Source: an uncultured bacterium
GTDB lineage: Bacteria; Actinomycetota; Coriobacteriia; Coriobacteriales; Atopobiaceae
Direction of reading: 5' to 3'
NCBI GenBank assembly: GCA_905214865.1
Contig: CAJMNO010000011.1
Coordinates: 1 to 64,000, forward strand
Length of the DNA: 64,000 nucleotides
Positions 46,729 to 54,213 of this stretch are shown piece after piece. The stretch's first letter is position 1; each line of letters starts with the position of its first letter. The notes beneath the pieces were generated by a model. The model was not told the DNA's origin. It was given only the letters and a program-made list of their open reading frames with translations, and ran no database searches. The position numbers and the translations under genes were made by a program.

Positions 46729-47512
46729 CGCGGAGGTCACCAGGACGGACGTCACGAGGGGGGCGTCCGGCGGTCGCAGGGTCCGCATCGCGCACCTGTA
46801 TCCCGAGCTCCTCAACCTCTACGGCGACTCGGGCAACATCCTGGTGCTGCGCAAGCGCCTGGAGTGGCGTGGGCTCGGCGCCGACGTGATGGAGGTCCAC
46901 GTGGACGACACCCCGTCCTTCTCCAACGTGGACCTGGTGTTCATTGGGGGCGGCACCGACCGCGAGCAGAGGATCGTGTGCGAGAAGCTCCTGGGGGTGC
47001 GCAGCGAGCTTGCCGCGTTCGTGGAGGATGGCGGGGTGCTCGCCGCGGTGTGCGGTGGCTACCAGCTGCTGGGTGAGAGCTATGCGATGGGCGACGAGAA
47101 GCTCCCCGGCCTCTCGCTCGTCGACCTCCGCACCGAGCGGGGGACGCCGCGCCTGATCGGCAACGTCGCGGTCAAGAGCCGCATCTGTCCCCACGTCATC
47201 GTCGGCTACGAGAACCACGGCGGGCGCACCTACCTGGGCGACGGCGTGGAGCCGCTTGGCCGCGTCGCGTACGGAAACGGGAACGACGGCACCTCGGGGT
47301 TCGAGGGCTGCCTGTACAAGAACGTCGTGGGCACCTATGTGCACGGCCCGCTGCTCCCCAAGAACCCGGGTGTGGCGGACTACCTGCTCTCGCGCGCATT
47401 GGAGCGCAGGTACGGGGACGGATCGCTCGAGCCCCTCGACGACACGGAGGAGCTTGCGGCCAACCAGGCGATGTACGATCGGATGATGAGCGGGGACATC
47501 GAGACGCAGTAG
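46721..47512 (+). CDS. gatD: lipid II isoglutaminyl synthase glutaminase subunit GatD
   Basis: A 263-residue class I glutamine amidotransferase that supplies ammonia to MurT. The nucleophile is Cys in AAVCGGYQLLG and the His is in GTYVHGPLLPKNP; HLYPELLNLYGDSGN starts the domain. It overlaps murT by eight bases, the arrangement seen in Staphylococcus and Streptococcus. Confidence 0.93.
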   Translation: MPSAEVTRTDVTRGASGGRRVRIAHLYPELLNLYGDSGNILVLRKRLEWRGLGADVMEVHVDDTPSFSNVDLVFIGGGTDREQRIVCEKLLGVRSELAAFVEDGGVLAAVCGGYQLLGESYAMGDEKLPGLSLVDLRTERGTPRLIGNVAVKSRICPHVIVGYENHGGRTYLGDGVEPLGRVAYGNGNDGTSGFEGCLYKNVVGTYVHGPLLPKNPGVADYLLSRALERRYGDGSLEPLDDTEELAANQAMYDRMMSGDIETQ

Positions 47513-47528
47513 GGCTAGGAGGACCAGG

Positions 47529-48455
47529 ATGGCAAAGGTTATCGTTTTCGGCAGCCTCAACATGGACATCTCAGTCGAGTGCGACGACTTCCCCAAGAGG
47601 GGGGAGACCATCACGGGAGGGGGCCTTCTCATGACCCCCGGCGGAAAGGGCACCTGCCAGGCCGTCGCGTGCGCCCGCATGGGCGCCGACACCTTCATGG
47701 TGGGCAAGGTGGGAGACGACCAGTACGGCCGCCAGATCGTCGCCGCGCTCACGAAGCACGGCGTCTCTCCCATGAACGTCAGCATCACGCGCCGCGCCGC
47801 GACGGGCGTCGCCCTAATCACGCGCGCCAAGGGTGACAAGACCATCGTCACCGACCCCGGCGCCAACTACAAGATGACCTACGCCGAGGTCCGCGCCGCC
47901 ATCCACGGCCTGGGCCAGCGCGGGAACATCTTCCTCACGCAGCTGGGCTGCGACCCCGACGCAACGTACGAGTCCATCAAGTGCGCCAAGCGCAACGGAC
48001 TGTACACGGTGCTCAACGCGTCCCCCGTGCAGTCGCTGCCGCTCGACCTGTACCCCTCGCTCGACCTCCTGTGCGTCAACGCGACCGAGTGCCGTGCCAT
48101 CTGCGGCATCGCCCCCATGGACGACGCCTCGACCAAGGAGGCGATCGACTGGTTCGCCGAGCGCGGCGTTGCCAGCACCGTTATCACGCTGGGCTCCCAG
48201 GGTTCCGCGACCGTGATCGACGGCAAGCTGGTCAAGGTCCCCGCCTACCACGTCTCGGTGGTCGACACCACCGCGGCGGGTGACGCCTACGTGGGCGAGC
48301 TGGTCGCCCACCTCGCCTTCGACGGCACCCTCGAGGAGGCCATGAAGTACGGCTCCGCTGCGGCTGCCATCTGCATCACCCGCGTTGGCGCCCAGGAGAC
48401 CATGCCTCGCTGGGACGAGGTCGAGGAGTTCGTCAAGATGCGCGAGCAGGCATAG
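47529..48455 (+). CDS. PfkB-family carbohydrate kinase, ribokinase-like
   Basis: 308 residues. The PfkB N-terminal motif reads GSLNMDISVECDDFP and GGLLMTPGGKGTCQA. The C-terminal signature is DTTAAGDAYVGELVAHLA, with the catalytic Asp in AAGD (GAGD is more usual). Ribokinase is the closest match, but other sugars or nucleosides are possible. It follows gatD by 16 bases with AGGAGG before its ATG; no ribose transporter is nearby. Confidence 0.8.
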   Translation: MAKVIVFGSLNMDISVECDDFPKRGETITGGGLLMTPGGKGTCQAVACARMGADTFMVGKVGDDQYGRQIVAALTKHGVSPMNVSITRRAATGVALITRAKGDKTIVTDPGANYKMTYAEVRAAIHGLGQRGNIFLTQLGCDPDATYESIKCAKRNGLYTVLNASPVQSLPLDLYPSLDLLCVNATECRAICGIAPMDDASTKEAIDWFAERGVASTVITLGSQGSATVIDGKLVKVPAYHVSVVDTTAAGDAYVGELVAHLAFDGTLEEAMKYGSAAAAICITRVGAQETMPRWDEVEEFVKMREQA

Positions 48456-48466
48456 CGCCCAGTCTC

Positions 48467-49483
48467 GTGGCATCGTCGCAGGGGAAGATAGGGTACTTCG
48501 AGTGGGCCAGGGCGCTTGGCGCCCTGGCCATCGTTGCGCTGCACGTGCAGGTTGCATGCGCGCTGTCCCAGCCCCTCTCGGACGCGCACGCCACGTTCCT
48601 GCTCGTGGAGGCGGAGGTCTTCGTTCCCCTCACGCGCTGGGCGGTCCCGGTGTTCTTCATGATCTCGGGTGCCCTGCTGCTCGATCCGGAGCGGCAGATG
48701 GGGTGGCGCAAGGTCGGGAGGCACGTGTGGCGCCTCGCCCTCGTGCTCCTCACCTTTGGCCTGGCCTTCTGCCTCATGGAGCAGGTCTTCAACGACCATA
48801 CCCTGGGCCTCGCCCAGCTGGGTGCCGCCGTGGACGCGCTCCTCTCGGGCGACACCTGGGGTCACCTGTGGTTTCTGTACGCGCTCATCGACCTCTACCT
48901 CCTGACCCCGCTGGTGAGGCCGTTCGTCGCGGGTGCCTCCAGGAGGGAGCTCGGCTGGGTGATCGTGGGGCTGTGGGCCATGCACTGCGTGGTCCACACC
49001 GTGAACGTGCTGACCGTGAACGACTTCGTGTACCTCTCCTCGCTGCCCTACGCGCTCGTCTACTACCTGGCGGGATACTGGCTTCACCGCTATGGCAGGC
49101 TGAGCCGTGGCGTCGTGGTGGCGGGCCTCGCCTCCGTCGTCGCCTGCATGGCGCTCTACGCGTTGCCCGACGACGCGGGCGCCGGGGTCGTGCTGCCCGA
49201 GCACGCCTTCATGCTGCCCTATGCGGCGATGGTGTTTCTCGCCCTCAAGCGCTGGCTCGACCGTCCCGTGGAGGGGCACCCGGTCGTGGCGCTGCTGGCG
49301 GACTACAGCTTTGGCATCTACGTGATCCATCCGTTGTTCGGGCACGTGATCATACTGCTGGGGCATCCCATGGAGTGGCCGTTCCCGCTGGTGCAGGTGG
49401 CAATCTTCGTGACCGGCGTCCTGGGCTCAATCGCGATCACGTGGGTCGTACGCCGCATCCCGCTCTTCAGGGGAAAGATCTAG
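48467..49483 (+). CDS. acyltransferase 3 family membrane protein
   Basis: 338 residues with about ten membrane segments. The family motif at the N terminus is EWARALGALAIVALHVQVAC, with the active-site His, followed by RWAVPVFFMISGALLL; the end has DYSFGIYVIHPLFGHV. Members O-acetylate or otherwise acylate surface sugars and peptidoglycan. The GTG start lies 11 bases after the kinase and has no strong ribosome site. The target is unknown. Confidence 0.85.
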   Translation: MASSQGKIGYFEWARALGALAIVALHVQVACALSQPLSDAHATFLLVEAEVFVPLTRWAVPVFFMISGALLLDPERQMGWRKVGRHVWRLALVLLTFGLAFCLMEQVFNDHTLGLAQLGAAVDALLSGDTWGHLWFLYALIDLYLLTPLVRPFVAGASRRELGWVIVGLWAMHCVVHTVNVLTVNDFVYLSSLPYALVYYLAGYWLHRYGRLSRGVVVAGLASVVACMALYALPDDAGAGVVLPEHAFMLPYAAMVFLALKRWLDRPVEGHPVVALLADYSFGIYVIHPLFGHVIILLGHPMEWPFPLVQVAIFVTGVLGSIAITWVVRRIPLFRGKI

Positions 49484-49688
49484 CGGGCTTGATCCCTCGT
49501 TCCTTACGAGCGCGGTCGGTCCCAGCTTGGTGGGCTCGGGCAAGCCGTGCGGGCAACGCCCCCCTGACGCCCCACCGAGGCGAGGGTCCCGAGCCGATTG
49601 CCAGCAGGAGGGTCGTCAAAGGCCCGGAGGGGGAGAGGCGCATCCCCGACGAGACGGGTAGATCTCGCATGCATCGGTGGTCCCGTCA

Positions 49689-50017
49689 TGCCAGAAAGCC
49701 CATTCCGCGTGTACACACGGTGGGAGATTTCCGACATGGGATATGCCTCAGCGGCGCGTTATCCCTGATGGAGTCGCATCGGGACTTCGCCCCTGTCAGA
49801 AAGCGCACCCCATGTGTACACGCGCTGCGGGATTTTAGGCAGGGTTGTCCTCCCGACCCTCTTGATGCCAGATAGCTCGTCCCGTGTGTACACACACCAC
49901 GAGGTTTCTGACGGGGGTCCTTCCTTCCGTTGCGTTTTCCCTGTTGGTGAGACGTCGGGGGGCTGACGCTGTCAGAAAGTCTCTCCTGCGTGTACACACG
50001 GCATGCGGTTTCCGACA
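49689..50017. repeat. array of four 48-bp palindromes, T family
   Basis: Copies are at 49689-49736, 49794-49841, 49866-49913 and 49970-50017, each with GTGTACAC at positions 21-28. Start-to-start distances are 105, 72 and 104 bp. The block starts 205 bases after the acyltransferase gene; that leading stretch holds no gene or clear signal. Confidence 0.85.
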
Positions 50018-50371
50018 AGGGGTCATGCCGTTGCGGGTCTCCGACGGCAGCAGCTCGGAATCGCTGTCCGCGAGACGCCCTGGATGTCCCAGCACGTGCG
50101 GCTTGCCCTCGCATCGGAGCGCCGGAATCCCTGCCGCCGACCGCAGGGGCGTGTCATCCTGCCCCGCCCCCTCCTCATCCCCTCCATGAGCCCTTTTGCG
50201 GACGTTCACCCTCCAAGAGAACATCGGATTCTAGCCTCGGCACGGAGCGAGGGGCTCCGTGGTCAAGGAGAGGAAAGGAACATGTTCCCGCAGCCGAGGC
50301 CAATGGGTTGCGACCACTGCCCTCTTTGAGTTTTCCAGGGTGGCCTTGGCCTGGTGTCAAGGCGCGAAGCA
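50018..50371. other. linker between T- and G-family repeat blocks
   Basis: 354 bp without a supported gene. It contains CTCCAAGAGAACATCGG at 50211-50227. The linker in the first array region has CTCCAAGAG at 8208-8216 followed by AGAATATCG, and the linker in the second has GAATTCATCGG. The similarity is weak and may be chance. Confidence 0.3.
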
Positions 50372-51025
50372 TGGCGGCGAAATCCCGATGTGAGTGGTTT
50401 CGCCGTTGGGCTCCTATCCAGAGGTACAGCCGTTCACGGCATAACCGTAGGTAGAAGGGTCAGTCTGGGATCCAACCAGCAGTGGGTGGCAGCGGGAGCC
50501 CGATATGAGCGGTTTGGCCATTGGGTCTTCGCGGGGGGAGTCAAGTCGTTCATGGCATTTCTGCAGGTAAGTGGTTCAGCCTGTAACCCAGAACCCGGCG
50601 GGGTGGCAGCGGGAGCCCGATATGAGCACTCACATCAGGAGTCTGCTGCCAAGTGGACCCTATTTCCCCTTCGATTGTCAGCGGAAGCCCGATGCGTGTG
50701 CTCACTTCGGGAGTTTGCTGCCATGGATTGGAGGGACAGCATCCTCCGCCTGCCTCCCAACTGGGGAAATGTCAATCAGCCCTGATTCCTGGGGGCTGCC
50801 TCCCTGCGGGAAGGTACTCACAACGGGAGTCTGCTGCCAGGCAAACCCGCTTGGGGCAAGGTTGGCAGAGAACGGCTCACCAACTGAGCACTTCTCTAGG
50901 ACGACTGGGCCGGGAGGGTCGTTGCTGCCAACGTCCAAGGAAGGATGTCCTGCCAACGGCGGGAGCGCGGAAACGCCCGTCATATCGCCCGTGGGGAGAA
51001 TGCTTACGCGGGCATCCTTCTGCCA
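50372..51025. repeat. array of five to seven 48-bp palindromes, G family
   Basis: Copies are at 50372-50419 (one-base insertion near its end), 50487-50534, 50604-50651, 50676-50723 and 50792-50839; degenerate ones lie near 50863-50930 and at 50978-51025. Distances between the first five are 115, 117, 72 and 116 bp. The copy at 50676 begins TGTCAG and has centre GTGTGCTC, between the two families. The block ends 32 bases before the SRAP gene's 3' end. Confidence 0.75.
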
Positions 51026-51057
51026 AGGGGAGTGAGACGACATGACGAGTGGGCCCC

Positions 51058-51687
51058 TCAGCTCTCCAATTCGGACGTGAGCTTGATCGAGCCCCGATTT
51101 GCCAGGCCGGCAAAGTCGCCCTCGAGCCAGCGCTGCGACTCTCCCCGTCCCAGCACGAGCGGCATGCGGTCGTGCACCGGGAACACCGTCGAGTTGGGCA
51201 CCGTGGTGACCACCGAGAACCGGTCCTCCGCCCTCACGCACGCCAGCAGGAACACGGGGTGTCCGTCCAGGCGAAAGAGGACCTGCCTCCTGCCCTTGCG
51301 ACCCCTCCCGCCGGGGGCGTCGCCCTCCCGTGCCGGTGCGTTGGGCTGGGTCCACGACTCGTAGAACCCGTGGACGGGGACGAGGCACCGTCCCTCGGCC
51401 ATCGGCCCCGCCCACATGCCCCGACCGGTGCGCGTCTGCTCCAGGGCCGTCTCTAAACGCGTGTTGAACACGAGTCCGTCTCGCCCCGGAAGGGAGAAGC
51501 CCCAGGTCAGAAGTGCCGGCTCCAGCTCCCCGCCCTCGCCCGGCACCAGGAGGGGCAGCTGCGTGCCCGGAAAGGCATCGGGGGTTCGTGCTGGCTGACG
51601 GGGTGCGCTCGCCCTGCCGCCCTCCCGCAGCTCCTCCGAGATCCTGCGCACCTCGTCCATGGTGAGGGGGTTCATGCGGTGACACAT
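51058..51687 (-). CDS. SRAP domain protein (YedK/HMCES family)
   Basis: 209 residues. The protein begins MCHRM, so Cys2, which traps abasic sites in single-stranded DNA as a thiazolidine crosslink, is exposed after Met removal. Other active-site parts are NTRLET (Asn), HGFYESW (Glu) and PVHDRMP (His). It shields abasic sites during replication. The start at 51687 is fixed by Cys2; a longer frame upstream has no support. Confidence 0.9.
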   Translation of the reverse strand: MCHRMNPLTMDEVRRISEELREGGRASAPRQPARTPDAFPGTQLPLLVPGEGGELEPALLTWGFSLPGRDGLVFNTRLETALEQTRTGRGMWAGPMAEGRCLVPVHGFYESWTQPNAPAREGDAPGGRGRKGRRQVLFRLDGHPVFLLACVRAEDRFSVVTTVPNSTVFPVHDRMPLVLGRGESQRWLEGDFAGLANRGSIKLTSELES

Positions 51688-51721
51688 GCGCGTCTCCCTT
51701 CGCTCGTCGCCACCATCGTAC

Positions 51722-51829
51722 GACGTCGCGGCACAGGGCGTCGCAACGGCTTCGAGTTCCTGGCCAGCGTCCGCGACGGCAACCAGGTCGAGGTGCGCGA
51801 GGACGGCACGGTCGTGGTCAGGGGGTAGC
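51722..51829 (+). pseudogene. possible C-terminal gene remnant
   Basis: A 35-codon open stretch with no start codon, preceded by TAA at 51719-51721, reads NGFEFLASVRDGNQVEVRED then GTVVVRG and stop. The composition looks like a real protein end, and it sits directly upstream of the MarR promoter. It may be the tail of a deleted gene, or chance in GC-rich DNA. Confidence 0.25.
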
Positions 51830-51849
51830 GCCTTTCCGCTGGCATTCAG

Positions 51850-51905
51850 TTGACATGTTCCTCTCGCCTCCGTATCCTCTTGCGAGCAATCATACGAACT
51901 CGTAT
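51850..51905 (+). promoter_or_regulatory. marR promoter and operator
   Basis: TTGACA (51850-51855), a 17-bp spacer and TATCCT (51873-51878) form a strong promoter. ATACGA-AC-TCGTAT (51892-51905) is a perfect dyad just after the expected start of transcription, the usual position for MarR autorepression. MarR and the ABC exporter genes overlap, so one operator would control all three. Confidence 0.7.
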
Positions 51906-51919
51906 CAACGGAGCGTGAG

Positions 51920-52396
51920 ATGGGCGTGGGCGCCAACGGCAGTCGCGCGGGTTGCACCGTGCGTGACCTCGACTGCATCTATCGGGAGACGGACAAGCTC
52001 TACTATCGGTTCGCGCGCAGCTGCGGGCTCTCGGAGTCCGCGTACTGGGTGCTGTACGGCGTGGTGGTGGGAGGGGGCAGCGCCTCGGTCCGCAGCCTCG
52101 TGGAGGACCTGTCAATCTGGCCCCAGACCGCCAACTCCGCCCTGCGCTCGCTCGAGGCGAAGGGCCTCGTGAGCCTTGACTTTGAGCCGGGGAGCAGGAA
52201 GAACAAGGTCGCCCGTCTCACCGAGGCGGGCCAGGCTTTCTCCGCTGCTCGCGTGGAGCCCGCCCTCGCGGCGGAGCAGCGCGCGTTCGAGCGTCTCTCC
52301 GCGCGCGACCGCTCTGAGCTCGTGCGCCTGGTGGGCGAGTTCTCGGCGGCCGTGTCGGACGAGTTCGACGCCCTCGGGGAGGTCGATGCACGATGA
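51920..52396 (+). CDS. MarR-family transcription regulator
   Basis: 158 residues with a winged-helix centre: SASVRSLVEDLSIWPQTANSALRSLEAKGLV, then the wing FEPGSRKNKVARLTEAG. It probably represses the following exporter operon until a toxic ligand binds. Its TGA overlaps the ATG of the first ABC gene (ATGA). Confidence 0.88.
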   Translation: MGVGANGSRAGCTVRDLDCIYRETDKLYYRFARSCGLSESAYWVLYGVVVGGGSASVRSLVEDLSIWPQTANSALRSLEAKGLVSLDFEPGSRKNKVARLTEAGQAFSAARVEPALAAEQRAFERLSARDRSELVRLVGEFSAAVSDEFDALGEVDAR

Positions 52397-54213
52397 GCGC
52401 GGAGGAGAGGGACGTGGAGGCGGCGGCCGCAACCGCCTCCGTCGGCCGCGAGGGCAGGCGGGCGGCGCTGGCGCTGTTCCGCGAGCTCGTCGTCCCGTAC
52501 AAGTGGCTCGTCGTTGGCATGGTGGCCACGCTGCTCTGCGACATCGTGGGCATGCTGTACATCCCCACCGAGCTCGCGGCGCTCGTGAACACCGCCATCG
52601 CGACGCGTGACGCCGACGCCCTGGTGGGGCATGGGGTCTCCATGCTCGTCGCCGCCGTCGTGGGGTCGGGCGGCTGCATCACCTCCTACTACCTGGCATC
52701 CAAATTTGCCGCCAACGTGGGCAGGGACCTGCGCGTAAGGGTGTACGAGAAGTCGCTCGACCTCGCCCACTCTGACTTCGAGCAGTTTGGCACGGGGTCC
52801 ATGATCACGCGCACGCTCTCGGACGCCAACGTGGTGCAGCAGATGCTGCTCATGGGGTTCATCATGATGGGACCGGTCCCCGTCACGTGCGTGGTTGCGA
52901 TCCTGCTCGCCTTTGGCGTCGACCCCGTGATGGGCCGCCTCCTGGTGGCGGTCACCCTCGTGATCCTGGTGATCTTTGGGCTCGCGGTGTGGAAGTCCGC
53001 CCCCATCTTCGTGATGCTGCAGTCGTTCATCGACCGCATGAACGTGCGCCTTCGCGAGTACATCACGGGCGTGCGCGTCATCCGCGCGTTTGGGAGGGAA
53101 TCGCGCGAGCGCGAGCGGCTCGACTCCACCTTCGAGTCGTACGCGGACCGCGCCATCCGGGTGAACCTGGTCTTCTCCACCTGCGACTGCGCCACGTTCT
53201 TCCTCATGAACGTGGTCGAGTCCACCATCCTGTGGGTGGGTGCAAACAGGGTGGGAGCTCACGCCATGCAGATAGGCTCCATCTCGGCGCTCATCGAGTA
53301 CGCCATGCTCATCATGTTCTTCATGATGATGGCGCAGTTCGCGATCCTGCAGATGCCACGCGGCCTTGCCTGCCTGTCCCGTGCCGCCCAGGTCCTCTCG
53401 GCAACGCCCATGATCCTTGACCCGGAAGTCCCGGCAGAGCTGCCCTCGGGCGACGACGCGCCGGCGGAGGTCGCCCGCTTTGACCACGTCAGCTTCCGCT
53501 TTGGCGACGCGGACGAGGACACCCTGCACAACCTGGACTTCGCGCTCCGGAGAGGCGAGGTCACCGCGGTCATCGGCAACACCGGCTCCGGCAAGTCGAC
53601 CATCGCCAAGATGCTCCTGCGCTTCCACGACGTCACGGGTGGCAGGCTGCTGTTCCTGGGCAGGGATGTGCGAGACGTGCCGCAGCACGAGCTGAGGGGC
53701 CGCATCTCGTACGTTCCGCAGCGCGCGTGGCTGTTCTCGGGTACCATCGCCCAGAACCTGCGCGACGGCGACACGGGGGCGACGGACGAGCGGTTGCGGC
53801 ACGCCTTGGACGTGGCGCAGGCGTCGTTTGTGCGGGAGCTCCCGGATGGCCTGGACGCCCGCGTGTCGCAGGGAGGCACCAACTTCTCGGGCGGCCAGCG
53901 GCAGCGCCTGGCGATCGCCCGCGCGCTGGTGCGCAAGGCGGACCTGTACGTGTTCGACGACTCGTTCTCGGCGCTCGACTTCAAGACGGACGCCGCGCTC
54001 AGGCACGCGCTCTCGGGCGAGCTGGACGGGGCGGCGACGCTGCTCATCGCCCAGCGCGTGAGCACGATCCGCGACGCCGACCAGATCGTGGTCCTGGACG
54101 AGGGCCGCCTGGCGGGCGTGGGCAAGCACGACGAGCTGGTCAGGACGTGCCCGACGTACCGGGCAATCGTGGAGTCGCAACAGATGGAGGGGGGCGAGGC
54201 AGATGGCGAGTGA
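52393..54213 (+). CDS. heterodimeric ABC exporter subunit with degenerate Walker B
   Basis: 606 residues: six membrane helices (about 30-320) and one ATPase. Walker A is GNTGSGKST, the signature is FSGGQRQ (canonical) and Walker B is LYVFDDSFSALD, where Asp stands in place of the catalytic Glu. This is the pattern of the non-hydrolysing site in heterodimeric exporters such as TM287/288 and BmrCD. It pairs with the next gene, which it overlaps by 11 bases. Drug or peptide export is likely. Confidence 0.88.
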   Translation: MSAEERDVEAAAATASVGREGRRAALALFRELVVPYKWLVVGMVATLLCDIVGMLYIPTELAALVNTAIATRDADALVGHGVSMLVAAVVGSGGCITSYYLASKFAANVGRDLRVRVYEKSLDLAHSDFEQFGTGSMITRTLSDANVVQQMLLMGFIMMGPVPVTCVVAILLAFGVDPVMGRLLVAVTLVILVIFGLAVWKSAPIFVMLQSFIDRMNVRLREYITGVRVIRAFGRESRERERLDSTFESYADRAIRVNLVFSTCDCATFFLMNVVESTILWVGANRVGAHAMQIGSISALIEYAMLIMFFMMMAQFAILQMPRGLACLSRAAQVLSATPMILDPEVPAELPSGDDAPAEVARFDHVSFRFGDADEDTLHNLDFALRRGEVTAVIGNTGSGKSTIAKMLLRFHDVTGGRLLFLGRDVRDVPQHELRGRISYVPQRAWLFSGTIAQNLRDGDTGATDERLRHALDVAQASFVRELPDGLDARVSQGGTNFSGGQRQRLAIARALVRKADLYVFDDSFSALDFKTDAALRHALSGELDGAATLLIAQRVSTIRDADQIVVLDEGRLAGVGKHDELVRTCPTYRAIVESQQMEGGEADGE

